Below, piece by piece: positions 12,501 to 24,465 of a DNA stretch of 64,000 nucleotides (position 1 is the stretch's first letter; every line of letters starts with the position of its first letter). The notes under the pieces are model-generated. The model was not told the DNA's origin. It was given only the letters and a program-made list of their open reading frames with translations, and made no database searches. A program made the translations under genes and the position numbers. Source of the stretch: Diphasiastrum complanatum. Taxonomy: Eukaryota > Streptophyta > Lycopodiopsida > Lycopodiales > Lycopodiaceae. The stretch is taken from the NCBI GenBank assembly GCA_029204225.1, contig CM055113.1, forward strand, positions 29,734,805 to 29,798,804, given 5' to 3'.

Positions 12501-12777
12501 TTCTTTCACGAAGCACAGGGTCGAGACATTCCAGGCTGTCGATCCAGGCCTGTGACTGTAGCGGTCATAAGACGGTCAAACTTAGTCTCCCAATTATACC
12601 CCTACAGTCTATTCGGAGAGACTGGTCTGGTACGAATTTTGGAGGCCCAGAAGAGGGAGGGGGGGGGGGCCCGGCAAGACAAAGCATAAAGTCTCTGCAG
12701 GGGCCCTTACTTACGGCCCGCCAATTCAGAGAAAAGGTATTGAGGGAGAGTCATAATGTTTATTGTGGGGGATTAAG

Positions 12778-12950
12778 CTTTGTCAAGGAATGGGGGCGGA
12801 ATGCCCTTTAAGCTTTGTCAAGGAATGCTTTCTGGTTTTCAATGGAAGGCTCGAACTTGAGACCAAAGAAACTTTGGATGTCAAGCGTTAACCAATTGAG
12901 CCAACTTCCTTGGGTTTTGTCAAGGAATGGGGCGGAACTCCTTCAAAGGG
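12778..12950. repeat. short direct repeats GTCAAGGAATG
   Basis: The phrase TTTGTCAAGGAATG occurs three times, at about 12780, 12814 and 12918. Two copies are followed by GGGGCGGAA-type sequence. They flank the tRNA-like segment and may be the body or ends of a SINE-like unit. Confidence 0.5.
12845..12913 (-). mobile_element. tRNA-like segment, candidate SINE head
   Basis: On the minus strand GGAAGTTGGCTCAATTGG is followed by TTAACGC, which resembles a tRNA D-arm/A box (TGGCTCAATTGG). About 40 bases on, CAAGTTCGAGCC resembles the T-arm/B box (GTTCGANNC), and CTTCC can pair with the opening GGAAG. The D-arm is good but the T-stem is imperfect, so this is a decayed tRNA or the head of a tRNA-derived SINE rather than a working tRNA gene. 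A-tail and target duplication were not identified. Confidence 0.42.
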
Positions 12951-13039
12951 CATTCCCCCTCTAAAGGGCATTTTAGCTCAAGGGTAAAAGCCCCTTCTCA
13001 AGTGGAATGCTCTCGAAAGGGGGAATCCTTCACAATAAA

Positions 13040-13128
13040 TGTTTTTCTACATGCACCTGTCACACACAGGTGCTTATAAATTTTTTTTAGACGCACCTTC
13101 CGCATGGAAGGTACATGTAAGAAAAACT
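13040..13128. repeat. nested foldback, MITE-like hairpin
   Basis: Outer arms GTTTTTCTACATGCACCT and AGGTACATGTAAGAAAAAC are imperfect inverted repeats enclosing two inner hairpins, GCACCTGT-CACAC-ACAGGTGC (13053-13073) and ACCTTCC-GCAT-GGAAGGT (about 13095-13112). The 89-base unit fits a very small foldback element. No duplicated target site was convincing. Confidence 0.5.
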
Positions 13129-13369
13129 TCTCACACACCAAAAAGCACAGAGATTCTGTTGTGGAAGCAAACTCTTTTTTTTCATGAAAAAGAAAAAAGT
13201 GATTTTACGTACTAAGTAATGGTCATGTCGAAGTCCATTACACATATAATTGGGGACCCAAGCAATTAAAGGAAGCCATAAACTTGCTCCTCGATAATTG
13301 AATTACATGTGCAAATAAGCCAATCAAAGAATGAAATGTTATTGCACATAATTGCATTTAGTAAAATTT

Positions 13370-13690
13370 TAGGATATAGATTTCTTTTTGAAATGCGCAC
13401 AGATTTATGGGCCTATATTATATTAATATTATTGCACATTGATGTATTTAATAAGAATTTTAGAGTAAATATCTTGATACATTCCTCTTTCAAATGGGCA
13501 ATCAATTTATGAGCCTATCTTATGCAATACAATATAAGCATTAAGAAGTCTCATGTCAAAGGTTAGGGACATTGAAATTTGGTAGCTATTTAATACATTC
13601 TCTTTTCAAAATGGGAAGAAAATTTGGGGCCTATATTATGCAATCTAATATAGGTTTCAAAAAATCTCATGCCAAAGGCAATTACATAGA
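13370..13690. repeat. diverged tandem repeat, about 100-119 bp period
   Basis: GGGCCTATATTAT or GAGCCTATCTTAT appears at about 13409, 13511 and 13628. Each is preceded by TTTCAAATGGGCAA-like sequence, and the last two are followed by TCTCATGTCAAAGG or TCTCATGCCAAAGG. No coding potential. Confidence 0.6.
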
Positions 13691-13846
13691 TGTAAAGCAA
13701 ATCTCAATGAGTGGGAGTTGTGCATAAACACCAATTATTTGCCTAGGACTTGTGATGTACAAATGTAGAAAGTTTTTTAGTCTTTGATGGGTGGGAATGC
13801 CTAACGGTAGTATTTATATGTGTAATTTTCAGCTCGTAAGATTCCA

Positions 13847-14314
13847 AAAGTGTTGATGTGTTGAAAATAGTTAAATGTTGAAAATGTTGCCCTTCCTTAA
13901 AATAAAACTATGAATTTCGAGATAGGCATAAAACATTGAATCTCATAGTATAAACTTTGAAAACGGCTTCACTATATATTTTATTTTTACTTCACATATT
14001 ATGGACTACATAATGGATGTTTGGAGTCCCAATGTATAGAATATAATAGCAACTCTTGTAACTTAACAAGAAAATTTCAAAAGTTTTGATGTGTTGAAGG
14101 TAGTTAAATGTTGACAATGTTGCCCTTCCTGAAAAAAAACCTATGAAGTTGAAAAATTTATGAATTTTGAGACAGCCATAAAATATTGAATCTCATAGTA
14201 TGAACTTTGAAAATGGCTTCACTATATATTTTATTTGTACTTCACATATTATGGACTACATAATGGATGTTTGGAGTCCCAATGTATAGAATATAATAGC
14301 AACTCTTATGACTT
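13847..14314. repeat. direct tandem duplication, 232-250 bp offset
   Basis: Two adjacent copies share GTTGATGTGTTGAA (13852 and 14084, offset about 232) through GGAGTCCCAATGTATAGAA (about 14023 and 14273, offset 250). The difference is a short insertion in the second copy near GAAGTTGAAAAATTTATG. The copies remain highly similar, so the duplication is fairly recent. Bases 14320-18000 contain only AT-rich sequence, a CA-rich stretch near 16480-16640, and nothing I can name. Confidence 0.8.
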
Positions 14315-17300
14315 GACACAGGACTTGCCATTATACTGCGGGTTGACAAGAGGAAGACAAAAGTACATGCCATTACATTATTACAATGGGCTGAATTACA
14401 CTCATTATTGTACATAATGTGTCATGAGAAAATTAAAACAAAATAAAGACATGATTTTCAAGATTTACTTGAATGATCCATCCCTAAGAGCTACTCATTT
14501 TTAATATTCTATACATGACACCTATGTATTTCAAAATTAAACCTAGGAGAGTTAATTACTTTCAAGATTTGATTTGTGAGAATCCCCTATTTAGAGGGCT
14601 GAAAATTATAGCCATTCACAATTATGCCCTAGATTGTTAACAGTCTCTTTTGAGTTATTCTCAAAAGACCTGCATTTTGTAATTTCTTAGTTTTTTGAAG
14701 ACTTTTAGGTACATATGTTTGTATAAAAAATCGTCAGACATTTTATGATGCCAATTTTTAAGAAAATTTGCTAGTTTGCTAATTTTTTTGAGCACTGATA
14801 ACAATGATTTCGAAACTCATGTAAGATTTGAACGTACACATTATGAAATTTGAAGATTTTAATATACACACATTTGATTGTGACTCACCCGACTTTTTTT
14901 TGTGCATCACATAAACTATTCAATATAAAAATTTCACATTGCTCATAAAAAAAATGTAATAAAAAGTTTGACATGACCCATAACCATGCAAGCATGAGAT
15001 TTCAGAAGAAAATTAGGTCATTAAAAAAAAAGGTCTTTCTTGTCATCTTTTATGCTTAGAGATATCAAGTATAATACTTTATTGGATCAAATCAACATCA
15101 TAATTTTATGATGATTTTAAATTTTGGACTATTTGTTATTTTCATCATGAATTTAAAATTTGGATATTATAATCCAATTTTTTATTGACTCCATTAAAAC
15201 GTTATGGGCTATGATTTTTTTATTTACTTTTAAGAGCTGCTTGAAACCAGTGTTCGGAAAAGCCAGCATAGTCCAAGAATGGAACCGGCATCTTTTCCCA
15301 AAAACTGGCTTAACAAAAATTGTATAAGAATTTTTTATGTCATAAATTTTGGGTTTTATAAAAAAAAACCAGCAAATAATAGCTTGTCACTCAATAGAGG
15401 CCGAAGAACTTTTTCACATATCGATTTTTGGAAGGAAACCTCAAAAGGTTTCTCGAACACTGGCTTGAAACTTGTTGAAGAGCACCGAGAATAATATTGC
15501 CTTGCAAGAGAGGAGTGTCCGAGGTGTTACTTCAATTTCCTTGTGAAACTTCAATTTAGTTCAAACTATTTTAATTTTTTAATGAGACTTTTTTCATTGC
15601 AAAAGAAACAGCACTTCAATTTCAAAAGGACTCGTGTCACGTGTATATTGCTCAAACATAAAAGCTCCTCTAAAATTTTAACTACAGCTCAGAACTTTTA
15701 AAAAAACAAAGAAAATCTGGCATCGCGGACTACGGACTCCTTCGTAGTCCAGACTCTCTCTCGCTGTCTCAACTCTCAAGTCCGTGACTATCTTATCTCA
15801 ATACTATAGATTCTCTCGCAACTCCCCAGTCCTCCTGCAGCTGCGAATTTTGCCATTTCCCAAATCCGTTCCTTCATGCTGACACCTTTACAAACGAAGC
15901 AAATATTAGGAACAAGTAACTATGCTACTCTATAATTTCCAAAGCTCGCTGCTGGTGGCAAGTGGCAAGTCCGACGAAACACCGGTGTTTTGTAGGCTTT
16001 CTCGTCCGTGTACGACCTGACCTGTGTTTTTCGGAGACTGACAGATATCTTATAGGCTGCAACGTATAGGTGACGCTTTTTCAGCGTGCCCCTTTTCCAC
16101 CGTTTAGTATGTACACTCTAGACCCCTCAAAACTTCGAGCCTTATTTGATTGTGCAATTTGTATAGTTTAAATTGCTTCGGAATCCCGATCTCCACCGCC
16201 CAAGAGAAGAATCTAACCAGCAGGGTCCCATTTGTGGAATTCTTCTCTTCAGAAGCGTTTAGCTATGGAATTGTTCTCATTAGCTAATACATTACTGTTT
16301 GTCTGCTAATTCAATCGTCCTTTAATACATGATAACACAATTGTCCTCCTAGGACCAAAGGTTGTATCCATTAGCCTTCTTAAACTTCGAGTCTAGGGAA
16401 GGACAAGAAAAGATCTCCTTAGTGCTTTTGAAGACTTTTTGCAATTTATTTTTAAGTAAATATTTTCTAAACACAAATAAATCTCACATACACACAATGT
16501 CACACACACCCCCACCGGGCACACACATCTATCTCTATGGTTCTCACATTCACACATCCCTCTTTGTATATACACCACATCTCTTTAAACACACACTTAC
16601 TCGTCTTTTCTTTCTAACACAAGCAAACAAGACACTTTCTCTCTCACAAACAAACCAACGTCCTCTTAAGGACCCACTTGAATATCTTTGTCAATAATAC
16701 TTCCAAAATTTTGAGAATTGCAAGATGGTGGGCCCTATAAAACACCTAACATAGATAAAAAAATGACTTGCAAAAGGATGATTGCTTTTGGCTTGTTTTT
16801 TTAAAACCTCAAAGCTAAAACATAGAGCTCATGTTCTTGATTTGGAATCTATAACCTGGGCCTTCATCATTACGTATATATATTATTTACATCATAAATT
16901 AACACCACCAAGGCATAGCCAAGTTTGAACAACTGCACTCCTTGCAAGTACCTTTTGTTCACAACCACCAACATCATATCCTTTTATTTCTTTTTCCTCC
17001 CAACAATTGATACTCAAACATGCATTTTCATGGACATATGAACAATTTCTATTCATCTTGACTATGGTGGATACAAATTTATGACTCCCATCAAGTGTAG
17101 AGTGCTTTGAACAAAAATATGCTAGAGTCTATATTAGATATTTTCAGTTTCCTTCTAAAGTTTATAACACTCATGGATGTTGGACTCTTCAAAACATCAT
17201 TTCTCTTGCATCTTGTAATAAAAACAGTTTCGACAATGACTATTGAGAACAAGAAAAAGTGTTACGAGGTTTGGCTCCCAATAAAATTCTTGAAGTTAAT

Positions 17301-18002
17301 AGAGTTATTTTTAGTTTTTTACATCATTTTGGGGGGTTCCTTATGTTACCCTATTCTTACCTACATTCGTCAAACTTTGAAAAGGGTGCTTTTTCTCTCT
17401 TGAATACTAGTCGTCATCATACTGATTACAAAAACCCCCAATTCCACCACAATCAAGGGCTCTATGCTCCTCACCATGCTCATTTTACAACAATTTCCAA
17501 AACCCTAGTGTTATGTCTTGTCTTTCTCCTCCACCATGTTCTTTTAGTAAGGCAATCAAGTCTTATTTAAGATAGAAAAATTATGCATGTAGTTTGTTGA
17601 AAAGGGAACAAGACCAAAAATCATAATATAGCAAGTGATCTTCAGTAACCAACAAACCTTTGTTCTTTCTGCACCGCTAATTGTTCTTTTGTCTATGTCA
17701 ATTTTAATGAGAGAGATGTGAGATCGATGATGACTCTCTTGTGTAAGAATTTTTATAAGCCATTCCCCATGTAAAATATTCACATTCCATTTATGATGAG
17801 AACACTCACTAATCATCCTTTCTTATTTGAAGATTTTTTCATATATTAGTTAAAGAGAATACAAGCTCATCTACATAATAACTCAAATTATTTTATGATG
17901 AGCTATGTTATCATTGTAACTAACAATTTGATAAAGCCAACAAGAACAAAGAAAACTTCAAGCTTAAAATCACAAGGCAAAAAATATAAGGACGCGATTT
18001 TT

Positions 18003-18110
18003 TGGCGAGCATTTCTCGGCGAGTAGATTTTGGCGAGCAATATTAAGATACATTGTACGATGTTGTTTTTGGCGGGCAATATTATGATAGATTGTACGAT
18101 GGCGAGCTTC
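18003..18110. repeat. GGCGAGCA short repeats with a 39-bp tandem pair
   Basis: TTGGCGAGCAATATTAAGAT (from 18030) and TTGGCGGGCAATATTATGAT (from 18069) begin two tandem units that each end in ATTGTACGATG. Further GGCGAGC copies lie at 18004, 18019 and 18101. Confidence 0.65.
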
Positions 18111-18799
18111 CTTAATATGAGAAATATTCTAATACTATTATTTTCTGGTTTTAGGAATGAAGGTGTGGCAGCACATTGACGATTGAGTTTATAATCTCAA
18201 ATACATGAGCAAAGTACAATTTGTTTTATGCTGCTTCTTTTTAGTTCAAGTTTATGAGCCAATTTGAATTGAATCAAGATATTTGATTCAAACACTTTTT
18301 TAGTGTCAAAGCTTGACTATTGAAGGTTTTTGAACCATAGTTGCCCATTCTGAAACAAGTTCCATTTCGGAATGGGACTCCAAAAAGAAATTAAACAAAA
18401 ATATATATTTTTTACAAAGAAAATAAAAAACAACTACTTTGTGGACCTTGGTGTGAAGTCCAAATGTCAATTTTCTCTTGACAGTACACATTCATAACTT
18501 GAAAATTGTACACATACGTATGAACATAAATTGTGAGAGATTTCAACTAGTTTAGTCTACTTTAGTCATATTTTGATAAATTGTCATTAAGAGGCCAAAC
18601 CTCATTTTAGACTTAGAGATAAACTTTTTGAAGTTATATTAGTTTAAAATACATTCAATAAACCCTTTTTGAAAGTGTGGGAAAGTTGGTAGTCAAGTTT
18701 GAGAGAGATTCAAATTTGAACTTTGGGTACATTGTATCTAGACCCAAAAATAGTAGGGTTTACATTTTGGAGGGAAAGCCAAGTGGCCAAATAGGATTT

Positions 18800-19185
18800 G
18801 GACACTCTATAAAAGGATGTAACTCATGGAGAGACATATCTTCTCTCTTCTCTCTCTCATTTCATCATTATACATGGTTCTCTTTGGGTTCTACTACTCA
18901 TTGATGCACTATCTTGGTGATATCTTGCAATCTTGTGTGTAGAATGCTCATATTTTGCTATTTTTGGTTTCACACATGTGAAATACAGTAGGGTATTGTA
19001 ATTGTACAGACAAAAAACATATTTTATGGTTTGGTTCATGTTTGATCAGTATCTCTTAGAGTTTGCATCTCATTTTATATGTAGATGCTGATTTTTCTAC
19101 ATTGGCAGGATTGTTGGTTTGCTCCTTATTGTAACCAAAGATCAGGGACATGGATTGGATCTTGAATGATCTAAAATCCTTTACA
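18800..19185 (+). repeat. 3' part of a copia 5' LTR with TATA box
   Basis: The region ends in CCTTTACA directly before a copia primer binding site, so it is the downstream part of a 5' LTR. A TATAAAA box at 18808-18814 followed by a CT-rich leader would be the U3 promoter. The upstream end of the LTR could not be located. Confidence 0.6.
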
Positions 19186-19197
19186 TGGTATCAAAGC
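19186..19197 (+). other. copia primer binding site
   Basis: TGGTATCAAAGC, a one-base variant of the usual tRNA-Met(i) site, immediately follows the LTR end. About 490 bases of leader-like sequence separate it from the RNase H remnant, so gag, protease, integrase and RT are deleted. Confidence 0.75.
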
Positions 19198-19685
19198 TAT
19201 TGTGTTTCAGGTTATGAAAGGATCAGCCATCTTTAGCAAGGATTTGGAGGAGTTACCAATGCTAGAGCATGCTAGATTGATTTCTACTCAAAAATCAGCA
19301 TTTTTGCATGTGTAGAATGGATCTTTTGTAGGTCAAAACTCAATATAGGGTTATATACTTGATCAATTCTGATTTCACACTTGGTTTACTGGAATTAGAT
19401 GACTTTTGGTGCATTAGTAAGGTCTCACTGGAGTCTACAAGAAGATATATCAAGTTTTCAAAAATTGCATATAGAATTTGAGATATTCAATTTTTTGTGA
19501 TTTTGTCAAAACCCTAATTTTGATTGGATCTCTATTTTGTGAGGTTAATGAAATTCATTTGAGTGTGTTTCAATCTTAGAAAGTGGCAAGAATCATTAGA
19601 TTGAGGATAGATCATAGGTTGATCAAGATTTCACTATTCTATGTGTTGATTTTCTAGCTAGAAGTGCTAGAAGAGATTTGAGAAC

Positions 19686-20090
19686 GGTCCAGTTTCTTGG
19701 AACAGTCACAAGCAGTCTTCAATAGCTCTATCTTCCACTGAATAAGAGTATATCGTCGTCTCTCACGTTACAAAGGAAGCAATTTGGTTGAGGAACTTAC
19801 TCTCAAATATCGGTCTGAATCAATATACTCCGACGACATTATTTTGTGATAATCAAAGTGCCATTGCTTTATCAGCCAACCCTAGATTTCATTCTAGGAG
19901 TAAGCACATTGAACTGAAGTATCATTTCGTCAGAAGAAAAGTTCTCAACGAAGAGGTCAGATTGCAGTATTGTAGAACACAAGATATGACAACAGATGTT
20001 TTTACCAAAGCATTAAGTTTGGAAGCACACAGAAGGCTTTGTGCAAAACTAAGTTTGAAGGTCAAGGCTTTCAAGGATTCAGATTAAGGA
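19686..20090 (+). pseudogene. copia RNase H C-terminal fragment
   Basis: The frame reads GPVSWNSHKQSSIALSSTE, one TAA, then EYIVVSHVTKEAIWLRNLLS, LFCDNQSAIALSANPRFHSR, SKHIELKYHFVRRKVL and TDVFTKALS, the end of copia RNase H. RNase H degrades the RNA of the RNA-DNA hybrid during reverse transcription. The TAA replaces the A of the usual STEAEY. The frame ends at 20087, just before a polypurine tract (AAGGAGGAG). Confidence 0.9.
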
Positions 20091-20093
20091 GGA

Positions 20094-20270
20094 GTGTTGG
20101 ATTATTTTCCTTCTTACTAATCGACTAATTGGTTTTAATCTTCACCCATTGTTTATCCAGTTTTGTGGATTTTTCCGTGTTTTTACACAATTTGCAGAAA
20201 TACACGAAGTTGACAATAGTGTCGCATTTTTCGCCTATCAAGAATCTTGTGAAAAAAAATGCAGTGTCGC
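20094..20270 (+). repeat. copia 3' LTR, 5' portion only
   Basis: TGTTGGATTATTTTCC begins directly after the polypurine tract at 20084-20093, as a 3' LTR should. After about 177 bases it joins the gypsy primer binding region at 20271. The LTR is cut short here, or GTGTCGCA at its end is a genuine terminus; the sequence does not decide. Confidence 0.6.
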
Positions 20271-20275
20271 AATTT

Positions 20276-20293
20276 TAGCGACGTTGCCGGGGA
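20276..20293 (+). other. gypsy primer binding site (degenerate tRNA-Asp-like)
   Basis: TAGCGACGTTGCCGGGGA differs slightly from TGGCGCCGTTGCCGGGGA, the tRNA-Asp-type site I recall for several plant gypsy lineages. The following leader (20294-21498) matches the leader of the inner element. Confidence 0.7.
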
Positions 20294-21498
20294 GCTATGC
20301 CAATTTTTCAGTTTACAGCATGATTGTTGGATGGTTAGATTGCATTAGGCATCTTGTCGTGGCATGAATAGTGTTAGATCTGCATTTTAGGGTTAGTTTG
20401 GAATTGATTTTGCTTGATTTGAGTGGAATTGCTTGTTTGAAATGTAATCTGATTGTTAAACAGGGAAAGCTATTCAGATCACCAATCTTAAGATCCATTT
20501 GGATCTGAGATATCAGAAAAAACAACAAAAATCGGTCAAATCTACCAGATTTGGTCAAAAAGAGGCCAAAAAACGTCATCAGAGTTGATAACTTTTTGCC
20601 CTCTTTTAGGAAACCTTTGCCGAGTTGTATACACCTTTGGTTTTGTTCATAGAACCTTCAATTTGAAGGGTGAAGATTAATTCCCAGCAGATTTTCAAAA
20701 ACATCTAGAAAAACCACAAAAAAACACCAAAAAATCATCAAAACCCTAAAAATACAGAAAAAGAACCTTTGCCCGATTCACTATGCATAGGTGTGATTCA
20801 GACCTATCTACTGTCAGGTTGGTGAAGAAAGAAATCAAAAATAGAAAGGTTTTCAGAAGATCAGTTGTCATATTGCCATATTTTTGTCAAAAAGTCACTT
20901 TTTTACAAATACCAGTATTATTCTTGATCCTTCGCCAAAACCTTTGCCGAGTTTTCAAAACATTCTATTTATAATAAAATACTATTTTTGAGTTTGGCAA
21001 AGATTCTTCTTGATCAGATCATAGAAAATCTTGATTTTTACCCTCGTCAAACTATAGAAACTGTATTTGCTTGTGTCAGAAACCTTTGTCCGATTTTTCA
21101 TAGTTTTATCTGTGTCTAATCTGAGAGGTTGACAAAGGTTATTTCCCAAAAAATTGTCAAAAAAGTTGTTCAGAGAGTTTTTTTTCCAAACTAGCACTGT
21201 TGAACCTTCGTTGAGCCAATCTTGGCCTAGTGAACCTTCGCCAGTCCTATTTTTAGTTTCTGATTTTCCATATCAAGTCTCTGTCAAAATTTGGATCAAA
21301 TCTAATATATTCAGATTTGGATTCTAAGAGAGTTATCATTTTTGGGAAGTACCGATTGATTGTATTTCAAAATCCTTTTTATGATATAGAATCAAATTTT
21401 TGGAAAGTGGAATAGATCTAGCAGATCTGATCTGAGATAGTTTTTGATTGAAAAATCTAGATCCAATCTCATTGTCTGCTTGATCTAAATTTGTAAAG

Positions 21499-22400
21499 AT
21501 GGCTACTCCTAGAGCTGCTCCTAGAGGTGCTCCACAAGAAGTCAATCCAATCATTGTTAGAAGAGCACCTTGTTTGGATCTACCCAAATATAATGGATTA
21601 ACAGATCCAGTTAGATTTCTTCATATCTATGCTGAATTCTGTGAAGTCTATGGCGAGATTTATCCTCAAGATAAACTTAAGCTGTTTCCTATGGCCTTAA
21701 CAGGCGCCGCACAAGATTGGTACTTTAATGAAGATGAAACTGAGCATACGGATTGGGAGGATGTTAAATGAGCCCTCATCACACGGTTCAAAGCGTGGAA
21801 GTTTATGGAAGACCCTTTCCTACTTTTAAGTAAAATTCAAATGGGAAAGCGGAAAATGGTTCGCGATTACATTGAACGGGTGAAACACCTCAGATCTGAA
21901 TGTGAACTTGAGCTGATTAACAAAAATGCCATGATTATGTGGTTTTTGTCAGGTCTACCTAAATGGATCAGACGTGAGCTGAAACACCATAATGAGTATG
22001 CACTCTTGCAAAATACTATGGACGATGCAATTCGGGAGGAGGATGAAGATTCAGATGATGAGCCGAATATCAGTTTGTTGCCTTATACCACAAGGTAGAC
22101 TACTACGACATCCACCACTATTGCATCAGCGAATGCCAACGCTACTGCAGAAATGATGCTCAATGAGTTCGAGAAACTTGGGAAGAACCAGCAAAAACAG
22201 AGGAAAAGTTGCAGTCGCAATTTGATGAGAAGATCAAAGCATTGGAAATTTTTCATGGACAAGCGAACAAGGAACCTGAGAAGTTTGCGAAGACTTTTCC
22301 TACCAAGAAAAATGTCTGTTGTTCTATTTGTACAGGAAATCACACAATGAACGAGTGTCCTCAATTGAAAAACCGAATGGAAATCAGTGTTTCCCATCTG
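21499..22400 (+). pseudogene. gypsy gag of the outer element, broken
   Basis: Starts ATG GCT ACT CCT. Conserved gag sequence includes VNPIIVRRAPCLDLPKYNGL, KLKLFPMALTGAAQDWYFN and KRKMVRDYIERVKHLRSECE. TGA at 21769-21771 interrupts VK-RALITRF and TAG near 22096-22098 interrupts the next piece; the inner copy has sense codons at both places. A shift of frame then leads to a CX2CX3HX4C zinc knuckle (CSICTGNHTMNEC) near 22320-22360. Confidence 0.85.
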
Positions 22401-22973
22401 TGTGATTCACTTGACCATGAGATTGCTACAGTTCGTCATTACTTTCATAGTGATGGACTTACCAGAAGTGCCAAATGTAACCGAGTTTTATTGGGACGTC
22501 CTTGGTTACGAGTTGTGCAAGTAATTCATAATTGGGGTACCGAAAAAATCACTTTTGAAAATCATAAACATGCAGTTAAAGTTGATCCTACAACTTGGAC
22601 TATCAAACCAGTGGTTCAAAAAGAGGATGACGATTCATCAACAACAGATCACACTTGTGACCGACGAGAGAAAAAATTGAGAATTCATTACGATTCTCAA
22701 ATGGATACGGTCAATTGGAATGAAGCTCTTGCAACGATTGATTGTACAACAGCATATATGTGTCAACAAGATAATCAATCGGATTTGAACGAGATTTCCT
22801 TATTAGATCGAACTTTGGATACACCAATCACATTTTCACTGAATGTGCTGAATGTAGTCTGGATATCAATGGAACCTATACCAGATCCGATTGAAGATGA
22901 ACTCATTCTTGTGAGTCATGCCTTGACTTATGATGGCAATGCTGAACTTACGGATGAGCAGATTCTAAATCAT
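22400..22973 (+). pseudogene. gypsy post-gag linker, interrupted by the nested insertion
   Basis: The frame runs through RPWLRVVQVIHNWGTEKI and HYDSQMDTVNWNEALATIDC to NAELTDEQILNH, then enters the inserted LTR at 22974. The aspartic-protease active site seen in the inner copy is absent: the sequence jumps from the zinc knuckle to LPEVPNVTEFYWDVL-like remnants. Confidence 0.75.
22969..22973. other. left copy of 5-bp target duplication (ATCAT)
   Basis: ATCAT immediately precedes the left LTR terminus TGTAGTGG. The identical ATCAT at 34406-34410 follows the right terminus CCAACA. Removing one copy restores the reading frame of the outer element across the insertion. Confidence 0.95.
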
Positions 22974-23700
22974 TGTAGTGGGTTTCTCTCCTTGCCTAAC
23001 CTGAATCCAAGATCTAGTCAATCTAGCATCAAAGAGATGGAGTTAGTTGTCACGCGTAGGTTCGTTCCCATGAGAGCGATAGTATAGTTCAGATTTCGAC
23101 ATGAATGGATTTCTAACACTAACATCTACTAACCCTACTTCTATTAACCCTAAATCCACAACAATGATAGAACTTACTCTTCTCTCTCTCCTTTTCTCTC
23201 TCACAAAAAGCATAAGAAATAGCAATCCCAATAATGATCAAATCCAACAATTAACAAATATAAAGGAAGCATGAGAAATGGAGGAAAAGAGAGGAAGAGC
23301 AAGGACATTCATCAATCCATTTCTAAAGAGAACCAATCTGCTTTATTGAAATGAGGAAATGAACATCAGGAGCAACTCGAGTTGGTCCCTTTTTATAGTA
23401 GAGAGGAGGACCCTGGCCTTTGAATCCTATTGATCCAGTCTTGCCTCTCTTTTTATTCAAATTTAAAAAAGTGTGGGAACCATTAAAATTGGAGGGAAAC
23501 CCAACTTTATTCACTAACTTGACAATTAGGCCCTGCGACATTAAAAGTCCCGCAAAAAGGCCTAAAGTCCTTTTATTAACATTCTAATTAATCAAATAAC
23601 TATGTGGTCATCGGGTTGGACTTACACACGCAGGGTGCCAAATCCCTCTCACCTATTTACTAGGGTTAGGATTGCCTTGAGATCCACAAACCCTCCAACG
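22974..23700 (-). repeat. 3' LTR of the inner gypsy element
   Basis: Shares near-identical sequence with 33649-34405 from TGTAGTGGGTTTC to CACAAACCCTCCAAC. It is about 30 bases shorter because a CATTAACACTA-type repeat is contracted. The inner terminus reads CGTTGG where the 5' LTR reads TGTTGG. A G-rich tract (GTTGGGGGATTT on the element strand, 23712-23701) next to it serves as the polypurine tract. Confidence 0.93.
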
Positions 23701-24465
23701 AAATCCCCCAACAAAAAAAACTGGTGGCGGTCCCACGACACCTGCAATATGCAGTTATTGGGGACTTTTATTGGCTTCACGACGAATGTTAATTAAATGA
23801 TACTGCACCTTCTCCATAAAGTCAAGACGTGCAGTATTGAAATCCAAGTTGTGTGGCAGAAAACAATGGTGGGCTCCGACAATCCACTTGGAAGTTGTCC
23901 ATGAGGTGAAGCGGGATTTCCAAGAGCCTCCCATCATAGCCGCACGGAAATACAGTCGAGCAATCGGCAGCTGATCTTTGATTTGCTTTGAGGCCATTGG
24001 CTTATTTGGATCGAATGCCAGGGTAGGAAGGCAATCGTCTCATTTGGTTGCCACTGACACCAATAGAGTTAGATCTTTAGCAAACATTGCTGATTGTCAC
24101 ACCGTTGGATCCAAAGAGTGGACATACTCTCTCTGATATGCTTGTAAGGCACGGTGGAAGTCCACTGAAATGTTCCAATTGTAAGGCTGATGGATGATTG
24201 GCCAATTGGGCGTATGGATGGTGATTTTGTCCATAGCCAATCCCAAATCTTTCCACTTATGTCTTCACGGCATTGGCACGTAATAAGGATCGAGGGCTGA
24301 CGACGTAACTCCTAATTGATCTCGGAGTTTTCTCAAAAACTATGATTCTCCATGTCGGCTGCTCTCCCAGTGCAGGTATTTTGTCCAATTCTTTGCCGGC
24401 CTCGATTTCGGAGGTCTTAAATTTCAGAACCCATCCACCACGCGAGGACTCATGCGGATGTTGCT

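Noticed and set aside
12655-12669. G-run as a G-quadruplex regulatory element
   Set aside because: A single homopolymer-like run; without evidence of four separate G-tracts in the right spacing it is too weak to claim.
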